Source: Coriobacteriaceae bacterium (GTDB lineage Bacteria > Actinomycetota > Coriobacteriia > Coriobacteriales > Eggerthellaceae). Taken from it: 64,000 nt of DNA. This document shows, one piece after another, positions 50,580-59,351 of this stretch (positions are counted from its first letter, which is position 1; each line of letters begins with the position of its first letter). The stretch covers positions 62,001 to 126,000 of the forward strand of contig SUUE01000002.1 in assembly GCA_015062685.1 (NCBI GenBank), in the 5' to 3' direction. The translations under genes were made by a program, and so were the position numbers. Below the pieces are notes generated by a model. The model saw nothing but the letters and a program-made list of their open reading frames with translations, did not search any database and was not told the DNA's origin.

Positions 50580-52529
50580 TTAAGCTTCTGTGATCAGACC
50601 CTGGCGATATGCCTTGAGCAGCTGCTCCAGGTCGGCGATCTGCTCCTTGAGCATCGTCCCGGTATCGGTGTCGGCCACGAGCGTCCGCTCTGTCAGATGC
50701 TCGACAACGCGCCGCGACGAGTGGATGTCCACCTCGTCAACGACGGCGGCCTGCACCGATTCGAGCGGTTCGTGGGAGGCGAGCACGAACCCGTAGGAGT
50801 TCGAGATGAGCGTGTAGCCCGCGATGCCCGTCGTCGCCTGGTAGGCCTTCGAGAAGCCACCGTCGATCGTGAGCACCTTGCCGCCGCATTTGACGGGATC
50901 CTCGCCGTCCTTCACCTTTACGGGCACGTGGCCGCACACGATGCGCGAGGTGGCCGGGTCGAGCCCGAAGTCCTCGAAGATGCCCGCCATGACCTTCTCG
51001 TCCTCGAGGAAGCCGTAGAAGGGGTTCTTGACCTCCTTGCGCGCCGCCTTCTCCTCGATGAGGTACAGCTCGAACGTCGCCATCTTGCTCTTGGCGAACA
51101 GGGGCGAGCCCGGAGCGAGCCACAGCCACCACAGCATGTCAGCGCCGCGCTTGCGCGCCACGGGGCTCGGGCTGTTGAACGCGTCGCGCACGTAACGGTC
51201 CAGGATGTCGTAGAGGGCCTTGCCCTTGTACTTGCCGCCGTAGACGTCCACCTCCATGAGGGAGCCGTCGTCGTTGAGCGGCACGCCTGCATGGAAGAGC
51301 AGGTTCCCGTTCGCGATCTTGTAGAGCGCGCCCGCATCCAGGAAGAAGCGCATATGGCGCTGGAGCTTCTCGCTTCCGATGAAGGCCTGCACGAGACGCT
51401 GCATGACCTCCTCTTCCTCGGCGGTCAGACGGAACGGGTCGGTCGGGTCGATGGTCGGGAACACCTTGTCGGTGAGCTCGTACTCGACCCCGTCCACGAC
51501 GACCGTGCCCTTCTCGTAATCGATCTTGTCGAGCAGCTTGCGATCCTGCAGCCCGAAGCTCGGGTTCTCGTCGATGATCTTGGCCTCGACCTTGAACTGG
51601 ATGATCGCCATGGCCTTCTGGATCTTGACGTTCATCTCGTAATCGCTCGGCGAAAGATCCGGATCGCCCTTCAGGCCGAACGCCACGCAGGGGTCGTCCC
51701 GATAGGCGTCGAGCGCGAACGAGGCGAGCGGCAGGATGTTGATGCCATATGCGTCCTCGAGCACCGAGAGGTTCCCGTAGCGCGCGCAATTGCGCACCAC
51801 GTGCGCGATGCACCCGCGCTGGCCGAGCGCGGCGCCCATCCACACGACGTCATGGTTGCCCCACTGGATATCGATCGAGTGGAAGCGCATGAGCGTGTCC
51901 ATGATGAGGTGAGGCGCCGGGCCGCGATCGTACACGTCCCCCACGAGATGCAGATGGTCGATCGACAGTTGCTTGATGAGGGAGCACATGCCCTCGACCA
52001 AGTCGGCAGCGCACCCCGTGCGCACGACGGCGTCGATGATCGCCTCGTAATAGGCCTGCTTGTCGACCGCGTGGTTGCTCTCGGTGATGAGCTCCTCCAA
52101 GACGTACGCATAATCTGGCGGCATGGCCTTGCGCACCTTCGAGCGCGAATGCTTGCCCGCCACGCGCTTGCACACGACGACGAGCCTGAGGATGGTCTCG
52201 GCGTACCATGCCTCCTTGTTCTGCACGTTGGGCAGCACGGCCTCCATCTTCTCGCGAGGGTAGTAGATGAGCGTAGCAAGCGAGCTCTTCTCCTCCTCGG
52301 GCAAATCGTCGCCGAACGCATCGTCGAGCTTGAGCCTGATCGCTCCCGACCCGTTGCGCAGCAGGTGAATGAACGCCGTGTACTCGCCGTGGACGTCAGA
52401 CGCGAACACCTCGGTCGCCTTCGGCAGGTTGAGGATGGCATTCAAGTTTATGATTTCCGCTGACGCCTTAGCGGCGGTCGGGAAGGATTGTGACAGGAGT
52501 TTCAGGTAACGCAGCTCGCTCGCATCCAT
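50580..52529 (-). CDS. fbp: Fructose-1,6-bisphosphatase class III
   Basis: A 649-residue enzyme of the Firmicutes-type class III FBPases, which are manganese-dependent calcineurin-like phosphatases. Metal-site motifs are FASDVHGEYTAF (residues 41-52), GDVYDRGPAPH and QWGNHDVVWMGAALGQ. It converts fructose-1,6-bisphosphate to fructose-6-phosphate in gluconeogenesis. The AGGAGGCCTTA site before the ATG is strong. It lies just downstream of the PFK gene on the same strand, so the opposing enzymes are adjacent. Confidence 0.95.
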   Translation of the reverse strand: MDASELRYLKLLSQSFPTAAKASAEIINLNAILNLPKATEVFASDVHGEYTAFIHLLRNGSGAIRLKLDDAFGDDLPEEEKSSLATLIYYPREKMEAVLPNVQNKEAWYAETILRLVVVCKRVAGKHSRSKVRKAMPPDYAYVLEELITESNHAVDKQAYYEAIIDAVVRTGCAADLVEGMCSLIKQLSIDHLHLVGDVYDRGPAPHLIMDTLMRFHSIDIQWGNHDVVWMGAALGQRGCIAHVVRNCARYGNLSVLEDAYGINILPLASFALDAYRDDPCVAFGLKGDPDLSPSDYEMNVKIQKAMAIIQFKVEAKIIDENPSFGLQDRKLLDKIDYEKGTVVVDGVEYELTDKVFPTIDPTDPFRLTAEEEEVMQRLVQAFIGSEKLQRHMRFFLDAGALYKIANGNLLFHAGVPLNDDGSLMEVDVYGGKYKGKALYDILDRYVRDAFNSPSPVARKRGADMLWWLWLAPGSPLFAKSKMATFELYLIEEKAARKEVKNPFYGFLEDEKVMAGIFEDFGLDPATSRIVCGHVPVKVKDGEDPVKCGGKVLTIDGGFSKAYQATTGIAGYTLISNSYGFVLASHEPLESVQAAVVDEVDIHSSRRVVEHLTERTLVADTDTGTMLKEQIADLEQLLKAYRQGLITEA

Positions 52530-52594
52530 TAAGGCCTCCTAAAGGCGTTGCAGTATATATGTGCCCATTTTATCGCAGATTGAAAAGCCCAAGG

Positions 52595-53809
52595 CTAATC
52601 GCGCAGGTAGTAGGGTTCAACGTAGGCGGGCAAACCGTTCTTGTACGTGATGTACGGCGTCCCCTCGATGAGCGGCTGCAGGTAATCGTGCGCCTCCTGG
52701 GTTATGCCGCGGTACTCGGGCAGTATCCAATCGGCCGGGAAGTGCTTCACGTAGTTGGCGACCTCCTTTGCCGGGATCGTGAAGTACTCGACGTCGTACC
52801 TCTCCCCTTCCCGGCGCTTCATGCCGACCATCTGGCCCGTGAAGCTCTTGTCGGCCGAATGCATGTGGGCGGACAGGCCCAGGCGGTACGCCTCGGTGCG
52901 GTCGACGAGCGACTGCTCGGTGGCGTGGCTGCGCTGGGCGGAGGCGAGATCCTGCACCTTGCAGCGGGGAGCTGCACCGGATTCCAGGATCATCTGCTCC
53001 AGGGCCTCCCCCGCGCCCCCAAGGACTGCATGGCCGAACAGGTCGTTCTTCGATTCGGCCGCGGCGATGTAGCTGCCGTCGGCGTAACGGGCGCCTTCGG
53101 ACACGACGACGTAGCACTTGCTCTTCTCGGCAATGCATTCGCGCACGCGCTTTAGGAAGAGCTCCTTGTCGAAGACGTCCTCGGGAAGGATGAGTATGTC
53201 GATCTTCCCACTCAAGCAAGCGGAGGCCGCAAGCCAGCCTGCATCGCGCCCCATCGTCTCAAGGATGAAGACCTCCTGGCGCGAGGGCGGGTAAACGGTC
53301 ACGTCGAGCCACGTCTGCAGTGCCGTCATAGCGATGAACTTGGCGGCCGATGCGAACCCGGGGCAATGATCGATGACCACGAGGTCGTTGTCGACCGTCT
53401 TCGGGCACCCGATGAAGCGCCTGTTCGCAATGCCGTGCTCCGCCGCGTACTCGCTCAAGGCGGCCACGGTGTCCATGGAGTCGTTGCCCCCCGTGTAGAA
53501 CATGGTCTCGATATCGTACTTCTCCATGATGTGCAGCAGCTTCTCGAAATCCTCGACGTTGTCGCGCTTCATCTTGTAGCGGCAAGAGCCGAGTGCGGAA
53601 GAGGGCGTCTGCTGCAGGATCCTGTTCTCCTCCTCGCTCATGTTCGTGAGGTCGACGAAGCGCTCCGCGAGTATTCCCTCGATGCCGTTCAAGCCACCGT
53701 AGACGTGGTCGTAGAGGGGGTTCATCTGGTTGCCCTTCACGACGCCGGCGACCGTTGCGTTGATGACCGACGTTGGACCGCCCGACTGGGCGACGATGCA
53801 ATTGCTCAT
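52595..53809 (-). CDS. pfp: 6-phosphofructokinase, PPi-dependent type likely
   Basis: A 404-residue phosphofructokinase. The donor-site motif reads YTGGNDSMDTVA, where ATP enzymes have GGDGS and PPi enzymes GGDDS; the Asp before Ser favours pyrophosphate. The second motif, CPKTVDNDL, matches the PKTIDND of PPi-type enzymes. The catalytic loop and MGRDAGWLAASACL are present. PPi-PFK is reversible and serves both glycolysis and gluconeogenesis. ATG 53809 with GGGAGA upstream begins the conserved MSNCIVAQSGG; an in-frame ATG at 53824 lacks spacing for a ribosome site. Confidence 0.85.
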   Translation of the reverse strand: MSNCIVAQSGGPTSVINATVAGVVKGNQMNPLYDHVYGGLNGIEGILAERFVDLTNMSEEENRILQQTPSSALGSCRYKMKRDNVEDFEKLLHIMEKYDIETMFYTGGNDSMDTVAALSEYAAEHGIANRRFIGCPKTVDNDLVVIDHCPGFASAAKFIAMTALQTWLDVTVYPPSRQEVFILETMGRDAGWLAASACLSGKIDILILPEDVFDKELFLKRVRECIAEKSKCYVVVSEGARYADGSYIAAAESKNDLFGHAVLGGAGEALEQMILESGAAPRCKVQDLASAQRSHATEQSLVDRTEAYRLGLSAHMHSADKSFTGQMVGMKRREGERYDVEYFTIPAKEVANYVKHFPADWILPEYRGITQEAHDYLQPLIEGTPYITYKNGLPAYVEPYYLRD

Positions 53810-53965
53810 ATTCGTATCTCCCATTCCCTAAAGCGCCGCGGAAGCAGCCGTTCCAGCCATCGAGCGCTTTCCCTTACCGCTATGATAAGCCCCTCTGGGA
53901 AAGCACGAGCTTTCAGCACATGTTCCCTATAATGCGGGCGACCAGAGGGCGCCGTCATAGTAAGA

Positions 53966-53971
53966 TACAAT
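53966..53971 (+). promoter_or_regulatory. Candidate -10 element (TACAAT)
   Basis: AAGATACAATG lies 26 nt before the small membrane-protein gene, a natural distance for a short leader. The same GATACAAT occurs before the surface-protein gene at 860. Confidence 0.45.
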
Positions 53972-53996
53972 GCTTAGGGAAACAGATGGGAGAATG

Positions 53997-54497
53997 ATGA
54001 AAGAAGACGTTCGGGACAACCTGACAAATATTGTCGTTATTTGGCTTATCGCGCTCTTCACCTGCTCGTTCGGGCTGGCGTGGCTCTACAACAACGCCAG
54101 CACCCTCACGGTTGGCGCGTTCTCATGGGGCGTCTTCCTGATACCCTGCGCAGGCATGCTGCTCGCGCCCTTCGCCATCTCGCTGCTGGCCGACCGCATC
54201 GGCAGGCAGCTCTACGTGGTCATGGTCGTCGTCAGCGTCGCCTTCGGGCTCGTGACCATGGTCGTAACGTCCGGATGGCTCGCTGACCCCGGGATCCAGG
54301 CCCTGCTCCTCGCGAACACGCCCGGCCTCGAGGAGATCGTCCCCATCCTGCAGTCGCCCATAACGATGCTGCGCGACATCGCGGCCTTCATCGTCTGCCC
54401 GACGGTCGGGTGCATTCTCGGCGCGTGGGTGGGCTCGAGGCTCCACCCCGTCAAGGCGCAGATGTCGTCCAAGAAGCAGAAGAAGCGCCGCAAGTAG
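53997..54497 (+). CDS. Small four-helix membrane protein, unknown
   Basis: About 166 residues with three to four hydrophobic segments (residues 10-32, 38-62, 67-90 and 118-140) and a strongly basic tail (SSKKQKKRRK). No family is recognised. GGGAGA lies just before two ATG codons; I chose 53997, but 53994 is equally possible. The SixA-CHAD gene begins 47 nt later on the same strand, so the two may be co-transcribed. Confidence 0.6.
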   Translation: MKEDVRDNLTNIVVIWLIALFTCSFGLAWLYNNASTLTVGAFSWGVFLIPCAGMLLAPFAISLLADRIGRQLYVVMVVVSVAFGLVTMVVTSGWLADPGIQALLLANTPGLEEIVPILQSPITMLRDIAAFIVCPTVGCILGAWVGSRLHPVKAQMSSKKQKKRRK

Positions 54498-54544
54498 CGA
54501 CCACTTGACCTGTAGTATCGAAACCATCGGATCGGGGGCTCTTT

Positions 54545-55876
54545 ATGCGCAAGACCGTAATCGTCATGAGGCACGCTAAGGCGAAGCGCCCTGTAGAGGG
54601 GCAGCACGACACCGAGCGCTCCCTCTCCGAAGCCGGCAAGCGTTCCCTGAAGGCCACCCTGCCCGACGCCCTCGCGCTTTGGCCGAAGTCGAGCACCCAG
54701 GTGGAGATCTGGTCGAGCCCCGCCGTGCGCACCCAGCAAACGGCCAGCATACTCGCCCGCGCCTGCAAGAAACGCGGCGTCAAGGTCCGCAACGGCGTGC
54801 AATCGCTCGACTGCCTATGGTCGGGCGATACCGCAGCGCTGGCGGACGCGCTTCGTTCAAGCGAATGCGAAACGGTGGCGATAGTTGGCCACAACCCCTT
54901 CGTGGAGGATTGGCTTGCCTGCCTCACAGGCTCGAACATCGTATTTGCAACGGGCGCCATCGCCTGCGTCTCGGTCGACGTCGACACGCTCGGCGAGGCC
55001 GTTGAGGACGATGCGGCTGTCGACCGCTGCACGGGGCACAGGCTCCTCTGGTTCGTTCAAGGGCCGGTATCGCAACGCTGGCGCACGCTCGTCTCCATGG
55101 AGAAGGTCATCGCAGAGGGCGTCGATACCGTGCACGAGCGCTTTGACGCGTTCTTCTCGGATCCGGAGGATATCGAGACGATGCACAAGCTGCGCGTCTC
55201 CATCCGAACGCTCCGCAGCCTCGTGGCGTTCATCAAGCCCTGGCAGGATGGAAAGCAGAACGAACAGGCAAACGCAGACCTTCGCGACATCGTCACCGAG
55301 ACTTCTCGCCTCAGGGAGCTCGACGTGCTCACCGAGCAAGCGCTCGCCAGCTCGAACGAAACCAACCAGCTCACCGAGTTCTGCAACGAGCAAGCGGCCG
55401 CGGAACGCGCGCGGGTTATCAAGGTCCTTTCGTCGAAACCCGTCCAGAAGAAGCTCGACCGCGCGAGCGGCGAGCTCAAATCCCTTAAGTGGAAGCAACG
55501 CTACTGCGACGAGGGGCTCGAGGCGTCCGCTGTTAGGGAGCGCTTCGACGAGATGGCTCAGGACTTGCGCGAAGACCTGGACGCCCTCGATTTCGCCGAG
55601 GTCGAGAAGACTCACGACGTGCGCAAACAGGCTAAGCGCGTGCGCTACAGCGCCGAGCGCTTCCGCGACATCCTCGGCGACGACGCTATCGGGGTCGCGA
55701 AGGACATGACGGCGCATCAAGACAACCTCGGCGCCATCTGCGATGCCCGTGTGAACATCGACATCATCAACGGATTCCAGCTCGACGAGCTGCCCGAACC
55801 CGTTGCCTGGGACCTCGCGCTACTGCGCGCCGAGAACGAGACGTTCCTCTACTCTACGCTCAGGGAATCGCGCTAA
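54545..55876 (+). CDS. SixA phosphohistidine phosphatase fused to CHAD domain
   Basis: A 443-residue fusion. Residues 1-165 are a SixA-type histidine phosphatase: VIVMRHAKAKRP with the catalytic His in RHA, SSPAVRTQQTA and VGHNPFVEDW with the second His. SixA removes phosphate from histidine phosphotransfer proteins. Residues about 185-435 are a CHAD domain, an alpha-helical fold with conserved His and basic residues (MHKLRVSIRTLRSL and THDVRKQAKRVRYSAERF) that binds polyphosphate. CHAD domains are more often alone or fused to CYTH. The combination suggests a phosphatase tuned by, or located on, polyphosphate. Confidence 0.85.
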   Translation: MRKTVIVMRHAKAKRPVEGQHDTERSLSEAGKRSLKATLPDALALWPKSSTQVEIWSSPAVRTQQTASILARACKKRGVKVRNGVQSLDCLWSGDTAALADALRSSECETVAIVGHNPFVEDWLACLTGSNIVFATGAIACVSVDVDTLGEAVEDDAAVDRCTGHRLLWFVQGPVSQRWRTLVSMEKVIAEGVDTVHERFDAFFSDPEDIETMHKLRVSIRTLRSLVAFIKPWQDGKQNEQANADLRDIVTETSRLRELDVLTEQALASSNETNQLTEFCNEQAAAERARVIKVLSSKPVQKKLDRASGELKSLKWKQRYCDEGLEASAVRERFDEMAQDLREDLDALDFAEVEKTHDVRKQAKRVRYSAERFRDILGDDAIGVAKDMTAHQDNLGAICDARVNIDIINGFQLDELPEPVAWDLALLRAENETFLYSTLRESR

Positions 55877-55890
55877 CGGGTCGGGTCAAC

Positions 55891-56946
55891 CTACTTCACC
55901 AGAACCGAAACGCCCTGGCTCTTGAAGTACTTTGCCGCGCCCGGATGATACGGCACCGACGTCACGGAGCCAGCTGCGATCACGTCCACCTCCGAGAACC
56001 GCTCGTTGCGATCCGAGAGCTCCTCAAGGTTGTCGAAGATGCATGCCGTGAATGCGTACGCGGTCTCCTCGTCCACGAAATCGGAAGCCACGATGACCGC
56101 GCTGACGGCGACGGTCTTGATATCGCTGTCCTGACCAGCATAGGTGCCGGCAGCGATCGTGGATTCAACGTAATAGGGCGAGGCATCGAGCAGGTCCGCT
56201 ATGGCCAGATCGTCGAGCGGGATGAGATAGACGGCCTTCGTCGCGGCAACGTCCATAATGGCCGTCGTCGGTGCGCCGGCAACGATGAACGCGGCGTCGA
56301 TGGAGCCTTCCGCGAGATCGTCGGCGCTATCGGTGAACGAGCTGAACTCGGCGTCGATATCGCTTTCGGTCATGCCATATGCGGCGAGGATCTCGACGGC
56401 GTTGAAGTATACGCCCGATTTGGCCTCGCCAATGGAGACGCGCTTGCCCTTGAGGTCCTGTACGCTCTTGAGAGATGGATCGCACGTCACGATCTGCACT
56501 TGCTCGTCGTAGAGCGAGGCGACGGTCGAGAACGATACCATCGGCTCGCCCTCGAACAGGTAGGTGCCGTCGTACGCGTAGGCCATGACGTCCGATTGGC
56601 AGAAGCCGAACTGGGCCTTATCGCCTTCTATTTCGGCAAGGTTGTCCCTCGACCCCCCGCTTTGAACTACGGATAATTCAAGACCGGAGCGTTCGCGCGC
56701 CAAGCCGGCTATCGTCGAGCCTACGGCAAAATACGTGCCGTTCTCGTTGCCCGTCGCGAAACGCAGCTCGCTCGGTGCGCCTGCGCCGCTCGAATGCGAA
56801 GACGCCCCGGAAGACCTCCTCCTGCCGCTCGTTGACGGGCCTGCCGTCGAAGGGATGCTCGAACGCGTCGCGCACCCGCCGAGCGCGAGAGAAACCGCCG
56901 CCATCGCGCCAGCGCCAATGAAGCTTCTTCTCGTAACGCCCGTCAT
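55891..56946 (-). CDS. TAXI-family TRAP solute-binding lipoprotein, second copy
   Basis: A 351-residue binding protein. It has a Tat-like start (TRRSFIGAGAM) with lipobox (LGGC), a Ser/Gly-rich linker, then the TAXI domain: FATGNENGTYFAVGSTIA, VVQSGGSRDNL, FGFCQSDVMAYAY and GVYFNAVEILAAYGM. TAXI proteins feed amino or dicarboxylic acids to TRAP permeases. It shares these motifs with the protein at 59352 and lies directly downstream of the same permease (16 nt). AAGGAG precedes the ATG. Two binding proteins for one permease suggest two substrates. Confidence 0.9.
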   Translation of the reverse strand: MTGVTRRSFIGAGAMAAVSLALGGCATRSSIPSTAGPSTSGRRRSSGASSHSSGAGAPSELRFATGNENGTYFAVGSTIAGLARERSGLELSVVQSGGSRDNLAEIEGDKAQFGFCQSDVMAYAYDGTYLFEGEPMVSFSTVASLYDEQVQIVTCDPSLKSVQDLKGKRVSIGEAKSGVYFNAVEILAAYGMTESDIDAEFSSFTDSADDLAEGSIDAAFIVAGAPTTAIMDVAATKAVYLIPLDDLAIADLLDASPYYVESTIAAGTYAGQDSDIKTVAVSAVIVASDFVDEETAYAFTACIFDNLEELSDRNERFSEVDVIAAGSVTSVPYHPGAAKYFKSQGVSVLVK

Positions 56947-56962
56947 GACGTCTCCTTACTGT

Positions 56963-59266
56963 TTAAGCAGCGGCACCCGCGGGAGGAGATGCGTTCGCGC
57001 GTTTCGACATCATGTATTGGAACACGACAATGGCCACGATCACGCCGATGCCGATGACGTCCGTGAGCGTCTCCGGCACCATCATCAAGAGGCCGCCTCC
57101 CAAGAGAAGTAACCTGAAGACGATATTCACCTTGCAGAACAGGTTGCCGTTCATTGCGGCAGCCACCCCGAACAAGCCGATGAGCGAAGACAGGATGACC
57201 TGGGCGAGTTGCAAGCCAGTGAAGTCGCCCTCGAGCACCATGATGGGGTTGTAGGCAAGGATATAGGGCACGATGAATGCGGCGATTGCCAAGCGCGCGG
57301 CATTCACGCCGGTCTTCATGGGGTTCGATTTCGCGATTGCGGAACCCGCATAGGCGGCGAGCGCAACCGGGGGCGTGATGTCCGCGACGATGCCGAAGTA
57401 GAACACGAAGAAGTGGGCCGCGACCATGGGGAACCCGAGCTTGATCAGGATCGGGGCGGTCGTGGCCGCCATGATGCAGTAGTTTGCGGTAGTGGGCACG
57501 CCCATGCCGAGCACGATGCAGCAGAGCATGGTCAGGATCAGGCCGAAGATCACGTAGTCGCCTGCAACGCCGACGATGGCCGTCACGAGGGTCGAAGCGA
57601 GGCCCGTGACCGTGATGCAACCCGCGATGAGACCCGCCATGGCGCAGGCCGCGGCGACAGCCACGCAGCTCTTGGCGCCCGCCTGCAATGCCTCATATGC
57701 AGTTGCAGCCGCAATCTTGCCAACGTTGACGCACACCTGCCCGATCGTCTCCCCTTCCTCGCGCTCGCGCAGCTCGGTCAGGAAGAAGTTGACCAATCCG
57801 ATGAGGAAGGCGCCGAGGATCGAGATGGCTGCGGAGTACGCCATGGTGCGCGCACCAGATGCCACGAGCGCCACGAGCAGCACGAGCGGCAAGATGAGAT
57901 AGCAGTTCTTGAGGAGGTAGACCCCCGAAGGCAGCTGGTCACGTGGAATGCCCACGAGGCCGAGCTTCTTGGCCTCGAGGTGGACGGTGATGAAGATGCC
58001 CGCGAAGTAGAGCAGCGCCGGGATGATCGCCTTGGCAGCGACCTCGATGTACGGGACGCCCATGTACTCGGCCATGAGGAACGCGGCGGCGCCCATGATG
58101 GGGGGCATGATCTGACCGCCCGTCGATGCCGCGGCCTCCACCGCGCCCGCGAACTCGGGCTTGTAACCCGTCTTCTTCATCATGGGAATCGTCACGGAAC
58201 CGGTCGTCACCGTGTTGCCCACCGACGAACCCGAAACCATGCCGCACAGGGCCGAGGAGATAACCGCGACTTTGGCTGCACCGCCCGACGACCAGCCAGC
58301 GATCTTGTTTGCCAGCGAGATGAAGAACGCCGCGATGCCGGTGCGCTCGAGGAACGCGCCGAAGATGATGAACAGCACGATGTAGGTGTAGCACACGTTG
58401 ATCGGCGTGCCGATGACGCCGCTCGTGGTGTAGAACAGCTTGTAGACGACGCTCCTGAGCATGATGTAGGTGTCGCCCGTTATCTGGAACTGGTTAAACA
58501 ACGCGTAAGCGAGCAGGCACGCAACCACCACGAGTATGGGAATGCCCACGCACCGGCGGCAAAGCTCCATGAGCACGAGCGTCCCGACGACGCCCACCGC
58601 GATGTGCACGGGCTGGATACGAGTGGACAGGTTGATGACTTCTTGCGCGTTGAACGCGAAGTAGAGGAAGCACCCGGCGCCGAGCACCATGATGAGTATG
58701 TCGTACCATGGCATGGTGTTCGCGCGGACCTTGCCCTTGCGCACGGGATAGAGCAGGTAGCCGATGATCACGACGCAGGCGAGGAACCTCGCGAGCTTCG
58801 TCTCGGGCAGCTCGGTCGAAAACAGCGTCATCCCGATGCAGTACACCGAAAACACGGCCATGAGCGCGCCGACGATCTTCTTCGGCGTACCCACCCAGAT
58901 TCGCGTATTCGACTCGCGATCGTACTTGCGCATGATCTCGTCGACATCGGCCTCGGAATCGGCCTTCTCCGCCTTCTGCGCAGCATCGATGGCGCACGAC
59001 TCAGCCTTCTCCCGAGCCTTGGCCGCCTTGATCGCCGCCGCTTCGGCTGCGTCCTTCGCGTCCGCCGCGTCGTTGGCCGCCGCAACGGCCGCCGAGAACG
59101 CCTCGATTTCCTCGACGTTCGCATTGGCCGAGCTGACGGCGTCCGCTATGAACCCATCGTGGCCAAAGTCGCCCACGTTCTTCGCGGCGTGCTCGACGTC
59201 CTCCATGAGAGCCGCGTCGACGACAACGGCGTCCTTATCCTTTTTCCGCTTGTCGAACCAGGTCAC
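56963..59266 (-). CDS. Fused TRAP transporter permease (4TM/12TM) with N-terminal extension
   Basis: A 767-residue fused small-plus-large TRAP permease subunit with about 16-18 membrane segments. Large-subunit motifs include GTPINVCYTYIVLFIIFGAF, SGSSVGNTVTTGSVTIPMM (part) and GVPTTANYCIMAATTAPIL. It imports its substrate with sodium, using TAXI binding proteins. The first 115 residues are an unusual cytoplasmic extension rich in Ala, Lys and Glu (AADAKDAAEAAAIKAAKARE), predicted as long helix or coiled coil. The start is GTG 59266 with GGAGG upstream. It lies between two binding-protein genes on the same strand. Confidence 0.92.
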   Translation of the reverse strand: MTWFDKRKKDKDAVVVDAALMEDVEHAAKNVGDFGHDGFIADAVSSANANVEEIEAFSAAVAAANDAADAKDAAEAAAIKAAKAREKAESCAIDAAQKAEKADSEADVDEIMRKYDRESNTRIWVGTPKKIVGALMAVFSVYCIGMTLFSTELPETKLARFLACVVIIGYLLYPVRKGKVRANTMPWYDILIMVLGAGCFLYFAFNAQEVINLSTRIQPVHIAVGVVGTLVLMELCRRCVGIPILVVVACLLAYALFNQFQITGDTYIMLRSVVYKLFYTTSGVIGTPINVCYTYIVLFIIFGAFLERTGIAAFFISLANKIAGWSSGGAAKVAVISSALCGMVSGSSVGNTVTTGSVTIPMMKKTGYKPEFAGAVEAAASTGGQIMPPIMGAAAFLMAEYMGVPYIEVAAKAIIPALLYFAGIFITVHLEAKKLGLVGIPRDQLPSGVYLLKNCYLILPLVLLVALVASGARTMAYSAAISILGAFLIGLVNFFLTELREREEGETIGQVCVNVGKIAAATAYEALQAGAKSCVAVAAACAMAGLIAGCITVTGLASTLVTAIVGVAGDYVIFGLILTMLCCIVLGMGVPTTANYCIMAATTAPILIKLGFPMVAAHFFVFYFGIVADITPPVALAAYAGSAIAKSNPMKTGVNAARLAIAAFIVPYILAYNPIMVLEGDFTGLQLAQVILSSLIGLFGVAAAMNGNLFCKVNIVFRLLLLGGGLLMMVPETLTDVIGIGVIVAIVVFQYMMSKRANASPPAGAAA

Positions 59267-59286
59267 ACGTGCCTCCCTGTTATTCA

Positions 59287-59323
59287 GAAGTCGCGACGGA
59301 ACAATTCTGCCCGCCGCGACTTC
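59287..59323 (-). other. Intercistronic hairpin between binding protein and permease
   Basis: GAAGTCGCG pairs with CGCGACTTC, extended inward by CGG/CCG after one mismatch, around an 11-nt loop. It lies 29 nt after the first binding-protein stop. There is no T tract. Such hairpins often protect the upstream message so that the binding protein is made in excess of the permease. Confidence 0.6.
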
Positions 59324-59351
59324 AAAGTATGACGCTCTGTGTTAGCGCGCC

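Noticed and set aside
50562-52463. A 633-codon plus-strand open frame opposite fbp
   Set aside because: It is antisense to class III FBPase, whose metal motifs are intact.
57209-59332. A 707-codon plus-strand open frame opposite the TRAP permease
   Set aside because: Its composition (Arg, His and Asp rich, no hydrophobic or family pattern) is that of an antisense shadow of the permease.
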